Assembly (NCBI RefSeq): GCF_000429585.1
Contig: NZ_AUCD01000018.1
Coordinates: 1 to 32,924 of the forward strand
From: Atopococcus tabaci DSM 17538
Lineage (GTDB): Bacteria > Bacillota > Bacilli > Lactobacillales > Carnobacteriaceae_A
DNA length: 32,924 nt
Direction: 5' to 3'
In this document: one piece after another, positions 25,255 to 32,924 of the stretch
How the letters are laid out: each line of letters starts with the position of its first letter
Numbering within the stretch: the first letter of the stretch is position 1
Translations under genes and position numbers: made by a program
Notes under the pieces: model-generated
What the model saw: the letters and a program-made list of their open reading frames with translations, nothing else
Databases searched by the model: none
Told to the model about the DNA's origin: nothing

Positions 25255-26298
25255 TCATCTCATCGACATACGCTTTTGTCTTTCCGCGAATTTCAAGACG
25301 AATAATTCAAACTGCAGTTTTTGGTCTGCCTGCCCTGTTTTCATTTTATAATCAGACTCAATCAAGCCGATATGCGCTTTTGAAAGCGACTCTTTGTCGA
25401 ATTTTCTTTCTTGTTGAGCGGCCAGTTTCACCCGGTATGGATGTACCTTCAAAACGGAAGCAATCTCTGATTGCTGATACCCTTTTTCCCGCAAAATCTT
25501 TACCTGCAGCAGCAATCGGAATTGTGAAATCATCAATGCGATGATTTTAATGGGTTCTTCTTTTTGAAGCAGCAAATCCGCATACAAATCCAGGGCTCCC
25601 TGTACATCTTTTTTCAAGACTTTTTCATTTAATTCGAATATGTTTTGTTCCAAGGACTTGGGCACCAAATTTCGGACAGCCTGTTTCGTGATGATCCGGC
25701 TTTCATTAGTGTAAAGAATCAGCTTTTCCAGCTCATTCATGATTTTCGACAAGCTGCCGCCTGTCAATTGAAACAACAACTCAAAAGCTTCTGATTTTAT
25801 GGCTACTTCTTCAGCGGCCAGGAATTCTTTCACGTACTGCTTGGTTCTTTTTTCATCCATTGGCTGCACGTCAATCAGTTTGGCTTCTTTTTTCAATACT
25901 TTGCTGATTTTTTTCCGCTGATCCAATTTCTCATACGGTGCAAAAATCACAAACACCGTAAAATCTGCGGGTTGTTTTACATATGACAGCAGCCAGTCCA
26001 AGTCTTGTTCCGGCACATTTTTAGGTTTTTCGCTTGTAAGGAAGTATGGATTATCCACCATGACCAAGCGCCGATCTCCAAAGAAAGGAAAGGATTCCGC
26101 TTCTTCCAAAGCAGACGCAACAGAGAGTGTTTCCATATCAAAGCGTCCGAAATTGAACTCGTCTTTCATTCCTCCTAAGGCGCCTGTGATAAATGCATCT
26201 CGTGTTAAATTCATTAAATACTCTTCAGTTCCTGAAACGAGATAAACAGGGGCAAGATTCCCTTTGCGGATGGCTGCCAGTTCTTCTCCTATTCCCAT
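25255..26298 (-). CDS. holA: DNA polymerase III delta subunit
   Basis: This 347-residue product is the delta subunit of the clamp loader, which opens the sliding clamp. The N-terminus NLAPVYLVSGTEEYLMN and the following AAA+-like fold without a functional P-loop are typical of HolA (YqeN). The C-terminal helical domain contains HPYRVKLAAQQERKF. ATG at 26298 follows AAAGGAAG; two upstream in-frame ATGs overlap comEC and lack an SD. The gene follows comEC by 29 bases, the standard arrangement in Firmicutes, and is probably transcribed with it. Confidence 0.95.
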   Translation of the reverse strand: MGIGEELAAIRKGNLAPVYLVSGTEEYLMNLTRDAFITGALGGMKDEFNFGRFDMETLSVASALEEAESFPFFGDRRLVMVDNPYFLTSEKPKNVPEQDLDWLLSYVKQPADFTVFVIFAPYEKLDQRKKISKVLKKEAKLIDVQPMDEKRTKQYVKEFLAAEEVAIKSEAFELLFQLTGGSLSKIMNELEKLILYTNESRIITKQAVRNLVPKSLEQNIFELNEKVLKKDVQGALDLYADLLLQKEEPIKIIALMISQFRLLLQVKILREKGYQQSEIASVLKVHPYRVKLAAQQERKFDKESLSKAHIGLIESDYKMKTGQADQKLQFELFVLKFAERQKRMSMR

Positions 26299-26327
26299 TT
26301 TCGTCTTCCTTTCGTTCTTCATTTTTT

Positions 26328-28688
26328 CTATTCGCTCGAATGTAAAGGCAAGCTGGACTCTATATTTGTGCCCCACATACTGTATGTGAATATCACCGCT
26401 CCTTGTTCATCTGTTCTCCACACAGTGATATCTGCATCCTCCAATCGTTGGATGACTTCTTCATGTGGGTGTCCATAGCGGTTGTTCCTTCCAGACGAAA
26501 TCCAGGCTGCCTCCGGAGACAACTGCTGGAGAAAATCAGCACTTGTAGAGGTTTGACTCCCGTGATGCCCAACTTTCAATATATCTGCCTGCAACAAAGG
26601 ATATGCGCGCATCAATTCTTCCTCACCCGGTTGTTCCAAGTCTCCTGTAAACAACCACATGTCCGTTCCCAGTTTACCATAAAGCACAAGAGAATCGTTG
26701 TTGCTTCCAGATCCATGTTCAAACGGCCATAAAACGCCCAATCCAGAGCGGAGAACCACCGGCCTTTTTAATGAAGCATGTACGGTTAGAATATTGGTTC
26801 CACCAGAATGCAATTTCGCCGCAGACGGAAAAACATTGGGATGGGTTAGCGTTCCTTTCGCTAAAACAAGTTCTTTTATTTTAATTTTTTCGCCGATATC
26901 AAGCAGTGCACCGGTGTGGTCAAAATCTCCATGGGTGAGAATTACTTGATCTAGAGAACGGATGCCGTAAGACTTCAACACTGGAACAATCACGTCTTCT
27001 CCAACAGAATATGGCTCTCCTCGTTCCTGCCACTCTTCCTTTTCAAACGGCAGCACGCCGCCTGTATCAATCAGTGTTATCATCTGCCCAAACGGCTGCT
27101 TCACCAATATGGCGTCACCTTGACCCACGTCCATCATGATGACTTTTCCGGATGGAGCGTAGCGCTGTGAAGCAAGGCCTACCGTAAAGAAGAGCAAAAC
27201 AGTCATCAGGGCAGTTTTTTTAACCGGCTTCTTTTTTTCTAATATGTAAAAAAGCATGAGTATACTTAGAACAACACTAACCGTTCCAACCCACGGCAAG
27301 CGGCCGGTAACAACAGTCAAATTAGGAAGACGGCTGATTGCCTGCACCAACCATTCAATGGAAAGCAAGGCTGCATTCATGACTTTATTTAATGCATGAA
27401 ACGCTGCACTGCCGGATAAGAAGAATGCCCCCAACCACAACAGTCCTAATGTGGGCAACACAAACCAACTGAAAAGCGGCACAAACAACAAGTTCGCTAT
27501 CAGGCTGAACCAAGGAAACTCAAAAAAGTGATAACTAAGTATGGGGATTGACACCAAAGACAGCAATGCCGTCGTTAACATAGGCAGATATGGAGATGGG
27601 ACCAATTTTTTTAACCGGGATTGCTGCATCAACAGAAGAATGAAACTGAGCGTGTAACTTAATTGGAACCCTGCCGAATAAATTTGATAAGGATTCCATG
27701 TGCATGCCAGTATGAGCGTTGCCGCCCACGCATCCAAGCCGTGTATGCGTCGAGCGATACTTCGTCCTCCGTATACAATCCAAGACTGACAAACAGCACG
27801 GAATACGCTTGTGCCCCACCCCGCCAGCGTTCCATAAACCGGCAACAGGAATAGAAACAGCCACGGGATTCGTTCACGCGTCATTCCACTCCGCAACAGC
27901 ATCCATTCGATGCCTCCAATCAGAAAGTGAACATGAAGACCGGAAATACTCAGCAAATGTATTATTCCCAATTCTCGGAAACCATCCATCACATCTCTGT
28001 CAAATCCTCTTCTATCTGCAAACAACATCATCTTGGTATAATCCGCTGTTTTTCCTGAAAGACGTTTCTCCACGGTCTCCAGCACGTTGCTTCTCCACTT
28101 GTCCGGTTGGAGCAGCAAAGCGAAGTAGTTTTCCTCCTCGTCTGGAATGTTTGCAAGCTGCTCTACCGTGGTTGCTTCCAGCACCCAAAAGATGCCTTGC
28201 TGTTTCAAAAAAGCAGCATAATCAAACTGATGGGGGTTTCGTTTCCCTACTGGTTTTTCCAATGTTCCTTGAATCCGTATTTTTGAGGGCAAGGCTTGTG
28301 TTTCTAACCGTTCTTTTTCTTCTCTGCTGGAAATCGTATAATAAACAACGATTTTTTCCTCGATAGACTGCAGCCGGTCTGTTTGTTCGATTGTGCCGTA
28401 AAATTTAAGTTGATCGCCATCCACTTCAACGGACTCTTGAACGATTGAAACAATAAACTGCTGTGTTTCGGGAACCAGAAGAGTTTGCGCTTCAGCTGCT
28501 CTCCCAGCACGCCAACCCGTCACTCCTCCTGCCAGTAACGCCACCAACAAAAGAACCGGTCTTTTTAATCGCAACATTCGAACAATCCATATACTTAAAA
28601 TCAACAGACTGGTAACAGAAAACTCACTGAAGACAACCCACACCGTTAGAAGCGAAAAAAGAGCAGGAAACAAAAGGAATCCGTTCAC
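26328..28688 (-). CDS. comEC: Competence DNA channel protein ComEC
   Basis: This 786-residue product is the membrane channel that carries single-stranded DNA into the cell in transformation. An N-terminal membrane pair and soluble DUF4131-like domain come first, then the multi-helix competence domain containing LLSISGLHVHFL (about 245), then a C-terminal metallo-beta-lactamase domain. That domain has THGDFDH at 585-591, FTGDLE and KVGHHGSQTS, so its metal site looks intact. It begins nine bases after comEB. Length and domains are complete, so no decay is visible. Confidence 0.95.
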   Translation of the reverse strand: MNGFLLFPALFSLLTVWVVFSEFSVTSLLILSIWIVRMLRLKRPVLLLVALLAGGVTGWRAGRAAEAQTLLVPETQQFIVSIVQESVEVDGDQLKFYGTIEQTDRLQSIEEKIVVYYTISSREEKERLETQALPSKIRIQGTLEKPVGKRNPHQFDYAAFLKQQGIFWVLEATTVEQLANIPDEEENYFALLLQPDKWRSNVLETVEKRLSGKTADYTKMMLFADRRGFDRDVMDGFRELGIIHLLSISGLHVHFLIGGIEWMLLRSGMTRERIPWLFLFLLPVYGTLAGWGTSVFRAVCQSWIVYGGRSIARRIHGLDAWAATLILACTWNPYQIYSAGFQLSYTLSFILLLMQQSRLKKLVPSPYLPMLTTALLSLVSIPILSYHFFEFPWFSLIANLLFVPLFSWFVLPTLGLLWLGAFFLSGSAAFHALNKVMNAALLSIEWLVQAISRLPNLTVVTGRLPWVGTVSVVLSILMLFYILEKKKPVKKTALMTVLLFFTVGLASQRYAPSGKVIMMDVGQGDAILVKQPFGQMITLIDTGGVLPFEKEEWQERGEPYSVGEDVIVPVLKSYGIRSLDQVILTHGDFDHTGALLDIGEKIKIKELVLAKGTLTHPNVFPSAAKLHSGGTNILTVHASLKRPVVLRSGLGVLWPFEHGSGSNNDSLVLYGKLGTDMWLFTGDLEQPGEEELMRAYPLLQADILKVGHHGSQTSTSADFLQQLSPEAAWISSGRNNRYGHPHEEVIQRLEDADITVWRTDEQGAVIFTYSMWGTNIESSLPLHSSE

Positions 28689-28697
28689 AACATCCCT

Positions 28698-29213
28698 CTA
28701 TCTGTAGGCGGAGGGATGTTCAGTGTCGTCATTCGGATTCGGATCCGATTCAATCAGGCGGTCCATCTGTTGAAAAAAATCAACCGGCATATCGACCTGA
28801 TGGATTTGAACACCGGATTGACTCAACAGTTTTTGGGCATATGGATGGTTGCGATAGTCGTGGAGGTAATGAATTTTTTTGATACCGGCTTGAATCAACA
28901 TTTTAGTACATGACAAACAGGGAAAATGAGTCACGTAAATATCTGCACCTTTCGTCTGCACACCGAATTTTGCACATTGAAGCAATGCATTCATTTCTGC
29001 ATGAATCGTACGTAGACAGTGGCCATCTTCCAAATAACAACCTTCATCGATGCAGTGGACGTCGCCGCTTACAGAACCGTTGTATCCACCTGAAATAATG
29101 CGGCGGTCACGAACAATCGTCGCTCCTACCGTTAATCGTGTACATGTGCTTCTTAAGGATAAAACCAAACTTTGAGACATGAAATATTGATCCCAAGGAA
29201 TTCTCTGATCCAT
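28698..29213 (-). CDS. comEB: ComEB, dCMP deaminase-family protein
   Basis: This 171-residue product is a zinc-dependent cytidine/deoxycytidylate deaminase-family protein. The catalytic HAE is at 71-73 and the zinc pair PCLSC has Cys99 and Cys102. Further Cys and His residues (Cys24, Cys54, Cys59, Cys66) may bind a second zinc, as in phage-type dCMP deaminases. ATG at 29213 has GAGAGG upstream and begins DQRIPWDQYFM, the usual start; a 23-codon extension lacks support. It sits between comEA and comEC. Its competence role is not firmly established in the literature, so a nucleotide-metabolism function is equally likely. Confidence 0.92.
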   Translation of the reverse strand: MDQRIPWDQYFMSQSLVLSLRSTCTRLTVGATIVRDRRIISGGYNGSVSGDVHCIDEGCYLEDGHCLRTIHAEMNALLQCAKFGVQTKGADIYVTHFPCLSCTKMLIQAGIKKIHYLHDYRNHPYAQKLLSQSGVQIHQVDMPVDFFQQMDRLIESDPNPNDDTEHPSAYR

Positions 29214-29298
29214 CTTCTTAGTCCTCTCTATCCATTTTTCGAAAGTTTTCTTCAGTATACAGAAGCTCGAAGTCCGTTTCAATGTGAAACCATGTGCA

Positions 29299-29952
29299 TC
29301 AATCAGTCACAGAAATGAATTCTTTCAGGCTTTCAAATGTCTTATCCCCGATTCCAGATACGCTTTTTAGGTCTTCAATCGTTTTGAACGAACCATTTTC
29401 TTCACGGTATTGGATAATTTTTTCCGCCTTCTTCTCTCCAATTCCATTTAATGTTGTTAATTCTGAAACATCTGCAGTATTCAAGTTCACCTTCTTGCTT
29501 GCATCGTCTTCAGAAGAGAGCTGAGGAAGCACCGGGATGTTTGTTTCTTCCCCGATTCGAGGAATATAGACCATCATCTGATCCGTCAAGCGAAGTGCCA
29601 GATTAATCATGGTTTCGTCCGCTTCGCTTGTAAAGCCCCCTGCTTTTTGGACAACATCCTGGATACGGTCGCCTTCCTGCATTTCATACACTCCGGGCTC
29701 TTTCACCTCTCCTTTAATGTCTACGAACAGAACACTTTCTTCATCCTGCGTGTTTTCTTCTGCTTCATCCTCTTCCTCTGTGATTGTTTCGCTGCTTTCT
29801 GCGTACATGGACTCTAACAAGTGCACCATTTGTTCTTCATCCATATTTTCTTTAGAAAGAAGTTGAAGCCCTATAAACAATAGTCCTATAAATGCCACTA
29901 CTGCTCCTGCAAGCAACAAGCGGTTCTTATTTTCTTCCATCCAAGAGTTCAT
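29299..29952 (-). CDS. comEA: Competence DNA receptor ComEA
   Basis: This 217-residue product has one N-terminal membrane helix (about 11-29), an acidic linker, an SLBB-type domain (VDIKGEVKEPGVYEM, about 75-135) and a C-terminal double helix-hairpin-helix (VNLNTADVSELTTLNGIG, about 152-215). The hairpins bind double-stranded DNA outside the membrane and pass it to ComEC. The start ATG follows AAAGGAG. It opens the comE operon after the sepM terminator. No clear -35/-10 pair or streptococcal ComX box was seen upstream; a TTGATT and TATATT 19 bases apart are the nearest candidates. Confidence 0.94.
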   Translation of the reverse strand: MNSWMEENKNRLLLAGAVVAFIGLLFIGLQLLSKENMDEEQMVHLLESMYAESSETITEEEDEAEENTQDEESVLFVDIKGEVKEPGVYEMQEGDRIQDVVQKAGGFTSEADETMINLALRLTDQMMVYIPRIGEETNIPVLPQLSSEDDASKKVNLNTADVSELTTLNGIGEKKAEKIIQYREENGSFKTIEDLKSVSGIGDKTFESLKEFISVTD

Positions 29953-30028
29953 TCATCTGCGTCTCCTTTCATCTATCGGTTTGGATGCCTTCGACAGTTA
30001 ATATACGCAAAAAAACTGAAATCCAATC

Positions 30029-30061
30029 AAAAAAAGAGGAATCTAAAAAAGACTCCTCTTT
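30029..30061 (-). terminator. Terminator after sepM
   Basis: AAAGAGGA(G)TCT pairs with AGA(T)TCCTCTTT around a T-rich loop, and seven T follow on the minus strand. It separates the ylbG-sepM unit from the comE operon. Confidence 0.85.
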
Positions 30062-30080
30062 ACTGTAAACGGGATTAAGT

Positions 30081-31133
30081 TTATGAGTGTTCTTCCAAGT
30101 ATTCCACTGCATCTTTCAGATGTTTTACCGGAACGACTTTCATCTCCGTTCCGATTGCTTCTGCTGCGTCCACAGCTTCTTCATAATTGGATTTTAAATC
30201 CGGATTAATTTGTTTCATCTCTGAAGTGATGTCATCATCCGGGGCAAAAAAGATGTCCGCTCCTTCGCCGTCTGCCGCTACGACTTTTTTAGCGATTCCT
30301 CCGATTCTTCCGATTGTTCCGTCTGGCGTGATTGTTCCGGTGCCGGCAATCTCCATGCCTCCTGTTAAATCGGGGTTCTCCAAAAGAGTATAAATTTGAA
30401 GAGCGAACATAAAGCCCGCAGAAGGGCCACCGATCAAACCTGAATCAATTTCAACAGATGGTTCCGTTTCGATGGTAGAATGGTCAACCAGAGAAATTCC
30501 GATTCCCGGATTTCCTGTTTCACTTAATTGTATCAAGTCACCAGAGACCGTGTCTGTATGTCCGTCTCTTTCATATGTGATGGTCACTGTTTGGTCGACT
30601 TCTTGAGCCTTGATATAATCCATAAATTCTTGCGAGCTTTCAAATGTCATGCCGTCAATTGCGCTGATCGTATCCCCTGGATGGATTTTTCCATAAAAAT
30701 CCGATTCTTCCAGAACCCGCATAACATAAATGCCATGGTATTCGCGAGTAATAGGCAAACCTGCCGCATTAAAAGCCGCTTCGATGGCGGTGTTTTTAGA
30801 ATTTTCCATATAAAACTGTTGCAGCGTATCGTATTCTTCATAGTTTTCGGCTGTCCCCAGTAAGGAACTGCGGGACAAACCATCATGAAAAGGCAGCAGT
30901 GCAGTAAGGGAAAGAACAGGAGTGGCCTGCATGATTCGAACCGTTGTTAGCATATACGTTCCGGGCATTTCTTTTTCTTGCCCGTCAATCTTGACCAGCG
31001 GTTCCAATGCAACAGCTGAACCTGGACTTTCAATATAATAGGGAATGGGAAGCCTGAAAAAGAGAATCAAAAGAAAAAGAGCGAGAAGAATCTTCCCCAT
31101 TCTGTTGGTTGATTGTCTTTTTATTTTTTCCAT
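30081..31133 (-). CDS. sepM: SepM/YlbL-family membrane serine protease (PDZ plus Lon-type domain)
   Basis: This 350-residue product has an N-terminal membrane helix (about 13-32), a PDZ domain (about 133-205) and a Lon-type protease domain (about 225-345). The catalytic pair is Ser238 in GPSAG and Lys283 in IAKKVV; the spacing of 45 equals that of the B. subtilis YlbL pair. In streptococci the relative SepM trims a competence peptide outside the cell; YlbL in Bacillus is linked to cell-division control. Which role applies here is not shown. It follows coaD by 43 bases, as in many Firmicutes. Confidence 0.92.
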   Translation of the reverse strand: MEKIKRQSTNRMGKILLALFLLILFFRLPIPYYIESPGSAVALEPLVKIDGQEKEMPGTYMLTTVRIMQATPVLSLTALLPFHDGLSRSSLLGTAENYEEYDTLQQFYMENSKNTAIEAAFNAAGLPITREYHGIYVMRVLEESDFYGKIHPGDTISAIDGMTFESSQEFMDYIKAQEVDQTVTITYERDGHTDTVSGDLIQLSETGNPGIGISLVDHSTIETEPSVEIDSGLIGGPSAGFMFALQIYTLLENPDLTGGMEIAGTGTITPDGTIGRIGGIAKKVVAADGEGADIFFAPDDDITSEMKQINPDLKSNYEEAVDAAEAIGTEMKVVPVKHLKDAVEYLEEHS

Positions 31134-31176
31134 CTTTCACCTGTACTTTCCATTGATAGTTGCGTCCATAAAAAAC

Positions 31177-31659
31177 TTAGCGTAAAAATTTTTCTTTGAT
31201 CGCTTCATTTATATGTGCAGGAACAAGCTTCGACACGTCTCCTTGGAAACTGGCCACTTCTCTGACAAGGGTGGAACTGACGAAACTGTGAGCTGGATCG
31301 GCCAACATGAAGAGCGTCTCAATTTCTTCATCTTGTGTTTTGTTCATCGCCGCAATTCCTACTTCATACTCGTAATCTTTCACTGTCCGTATCCCTCTAA
31401 TCATGACAGATGCTCCCAGCTCTTTAGCCAGCCCCACCGTCAACCCTCCAGAATGGTCAAGGACAGTCACATGAGGGAGATCCTTGACCGCTTCTTCGAT
31501 CATTTTCTTCTTCTCCGGTGCTGTGAATAATCCCTTTTTGGTTGTATTCGTTGCCACTGCAACAACTACTTCATCGAACAACCGTGTGGCTCGTTTAATA
31601 ATATCCAAATGGCCGTTAGTCAAAGGATCAAAACTGCCTGCGTACAAAGCTTTTGTCAT
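31177..31659 (-). CDS. coaD: Phosphopantetheine adenylyltransferase
   Basis: This 160-residue product makes dephospho-CoA from phosphopantetheine and ATP, the penultimate step of CoA synthesis. GSFDPLTNGHLDII (8-21, His17) and VSSTLVREVA (the ISSTxxR motif) are the nucleotidyltransferase signatures. MIRGIRTVKDYEYE is also conserved. The start ATG follows AGGTAGG, 15 bases after the rsmD stop, so the two are co-transcribed. Confidence 0.97.
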   Translation of the reverse strand: MTKALYAGSFDPLTNGHLDIIKRATRLFDEVVVAVATNTTKKGLFTAPEKKKMIEEAVKDLPHVTVLDHSGGLTVGLAKELGASVMIRGIRTVKDYEYEVGIAAMNKTQDEEIETLFMLADPAHSFVSSTLVREVASFQGDVSKLVPAHINEAIKEKFLR

Positions 31660-31674
31660 TAGCCTACCTACTTC

Positions 31675-32226
31675 CTACTCTTTTTCATATACGGTGATGC
31701 GAATTGTTCCGTACTGATTTTCTTTTATTTTGACCAAACCTTTTATGCTAGAAGGCAATACAGTCTCTTCAGCTGTTTCACATACTACTACAGCGCCATC
31801 GTTTAACAGCTGATGTTCTTCCATCCATTGAATATCTTTTTCAATCTGTTGATTGGCGTATGGCGGATCGAGAAAAACCAAATCAAATGCCTGCCCCGAA
31901 TTTTCCAGCATGGACAAAGCTTGGGAAGCACTTTTCTTCTCCACTTGAAAGCGATCCGGCGCACGGGTCAATTCCACATTTTCATGAATTGTCTTGACCG
32001 CTTTATACTGTTTATCTACCAATACCGCATGCTCAATTCCTCTAGAAACAGCTTCAATACTCAATGCTCCGCTGCCTGCATATAAATCCAAGCAATGGCC
32101 GCCGTCGAAGTACGGTCCGATGATGTTAAAAATGGATTCCTTCACTTTATCTGTGGTGGGACGTGTATTCTGTCCCGGTACAGCTTTTAAACGTCTTCCT
32201 TTAAAATCTCCTGCAATAACTCGCAT
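31675..32226 (-). CDS. rsmD: 16S rRNA (guanine966-N2)-methyltransferase
   Basis: This 183-residue product is RsmD. The N-terminus RVIAGDFKGRRLKAVPG, the AdoMet loop DLYAGSGALSIEA (47-59) and the catalytic DPPY (120-123) are diagnostic. It methylates G966 (E. coli numbering) in the 30S subunit. The start ATG follows AGGGGG. It lies 31 bases after ylbG and just before coaD, a conserved gene order. Confidence 0.97.
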   Translation of the reverse strand: MRVIAGDFKGRRLKAVPGQNTRPTTDKVKESIFNIIGPYFDGGHCLDLYAGSGALSIEAVSRGIEHAVLVDKQYKAVKTIHENVELTRAPDRFQVEKKSASQALSMLENSGQAFDLVFLDPPYANQQIEKDIQWMEEHQLLNDGAVVVCETAEETVLPSSIKGLVKIKENQYGTIRITVYEKE

Positions 32227-32257
32227 GTGGTTCCCCCTGAAAACTCGTTTTTATCTA

Positions 32258-32602
32258 CTATAGCGTGCCGAGAATATCGTCATTCGAGAAGAAACTGTCT
32301 TCCTTAAGTGACTCATTGTCTTGAAAATCATCCAAGCTGCTTGACTCCGTCACCCGGCCCAATACATCCTCAAAATTCATATCCACCTCTTGGCGAGGGG
32401 AATCTTCCACTTTCCGCACAAAATGAAGTTTGGACAATTTGCGTGTGATTTCTTCTTTTTTCGATTGATCAACGTACATGACTACATAATTCATACGTTT
32501 TGAGGCGTAGTGAATCATGCCGTATCGTTTTAATTTGTTGAAATGTTTGAGTGTGTAGACCCATACAATCAACTCTTGTCGTTCTTTTTTTTCGCTGCTC
32601 AT
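32258..32602 (-). CDS. ylbG: YlbG-family (DUF2129, UPF0298) protein
   Basis: This 114-residue product matches the small YlbG family of unknown function: ELIVWVYTLKHFNKLKRYG, then HYASKRMNYVVMYVD. Its C-terminal third is acidic and probably disordered. I chose ATG at 32602, six bases after GAGG and eleven after AAGGA; an ATG two codons earlier (32608) is also possible. The open frame continues upstream to 32692, but that part lies in the IS30-like element, so it is not genuine. The element ends only 23 bases before the start codon, so the natural upstream sequence has been lost. Confidence 0.88.
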   Translation of the reverse strand: MSSEKKERQELIVWVYTLKHFNKLKRYGMIHYASKRMNYVVMYVDQSKKEEITRKLSKLHFVRKVEDSPRQEVDMNFEDVLGRVTESSSLDDFQDNESLKEDSFFSNDDILGTL

Positions 32603-32624
32603 TTTCATCCTCTTCCTTTTTGCT

Positions 32625-32924
32625 AACTTGAATTGTAAAATTAAGCTAGAAAAATAGAAAACCATTTGTGATACACTCTCACTAAGTTCCAACCACGAAA
32701 ATTAGAGGAGTGACCACAAATGGCCTACACACATCTTACCATGAAAGAACTTAGCTGGATAGAAACTTATTTTGATACTGGATTAAAACCTTATAAGATT
32801 GCTCGGAAAATCGGTCGATCAAATCAACCGGTCTATAATGTCGTTTCCTTCCTAAAGGAAGGCGGTTCAATTATAGAATACTTTGATCAGTATAAACAGA
32901 ATAAATCAAAGTGTGGCGCTAAGA
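32625..32924 (+). mobile_element. IS30-like insertion sequence, 5' part (right copy, cut by window edge)
   Basis: Bases 32625-32913 are identical to the reverse complement of 288-576. The element starts just upstream of ylbG and reads away from it. Its outer end is AT-rich (AACTTGAATTGTAAAATT). Because identity with the left copy begins at 32625, this is the best estimate of the element border, give or take a few bases. The remainder lies outside the window. Confidence 0.85.
32720..32924 (+). CDS. IS30-family transposase, N-terminal part
   Basis: ATG at 32720 follows GAGGAGTG with good spacing. The 68 residues seen begin MAYTHLTMKEL and contain the helix-turn-helix KIARKIGRSNQPVY (about 27-40), then FLKEGGSIIEYFDQYK and NKSKCGAK, where the left copy breaks off. 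This is the usual beginning of the IS30 group found in enterococci and lactobacilli. The catalytic DDE part is beyond the window, so integrity cannot be judged. Confidence 0.85.
   Translation, partial: MAYTHLTMKELSWIETYFDTGLKPYKIARKIGRSNQPVYNVVSFLKEGGSIIEYFDQYKQNKSKCGAK

Noticed and set aside
27719-28366. Plus-strand ORF of 215 codons
   Set aside because: Antisense to comEC, no SD and no plausible family.
29953-30028. Streptococcal ComX (cin) box upstream of comEA
   Set aside because: No sequence close to TNCGAATA was found there.

Overview
The window is an almost fully coding stretch of a Lactobacillales (low-GC Firmicutes) chromosome, probably Enterococcaceae or Carnobacteriaceae. Three things point there: a nine-gene V-type ATPase operon in the order known from Enterococcus hirae (ntpFIKECGABD); the ylbG-rsmD-coaD-sepM-comEA-comEB-comEC-holA-rpsT block; and a rpsO-pnp region near an RNase J2-type gene. 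The genus cannot be fixed from the sequence alone. Nearly all genes run on the minus strand. The plus-strand genes are a small SOS-type gene, birA with a DUF3592 gene, and the right-hand transposase fragment.

Layout by region. Positions 1-210 are the 3' end of an unrecognised plus-strand gene. Positions 288-576 are the 5' end of an IS30-like element, truncated. Positions 685-9195 are the V-ATPase operon, with a promoter near 9311-9339 and a terminator at 642-682. Positions 9383-10261 are a DegV-family gene. Positions 10400-10720 are a small plus-strand gene with a perfect LexA/DinR box inside its promoter. Positions 10781-14259 are an OpuC-type osmoprotectant ABC transporter (opuCA-CB-CC-CD), and 14437-15888 a cardiolipin synthase. 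Positions 15962-16658 are a thiamine transporter (thiT) under a TPP riboswitch, and 16694-18376 an RNase J2-type protein with three altered metal-ligand positions. Positions 18605-19867 are birA and a DUF3592 membrane protein. Then come pnp, rpsO, uvrB, rpsT and holA. Positions 26328-29952 are the comEA-comEB-comEC competence operon, and 30081-32602 sepM, coaD, rsmD and ylbG. From 32625 to the end is a second IS30-like element in the opposite orientation, cut by the window edge.

How the genes work together. The V-ATPase c-subunit keeps all five residues that bind Na+ in E. hirae, so the operon probably encodes a sodium pump. Together with opuC and cardiolipin synthase it makes the left half a membrane and ion-stress region. 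The right half handles RNA turnover (PNPase, RNase J2), ribosome components and modification (S15, S20, RsmD), DNA repair and replication (UvrB, HolA), DNA uptake (ComEA/EC) and CoA synthesis.

No wholly new multi-gene system is evident. The most interesting items are regulatory: the SOS-type small gene; the thiT start region, where terminator arm, ribosome binding site and TTG start overlap; an SD-masking hairpin before pnp; operator-like repeats in the opuC and uvrB promoter regions; and the two identical, oppositely oriented IS30 ends that bracket the block. No gene-free stretch exceeds 300 bases.
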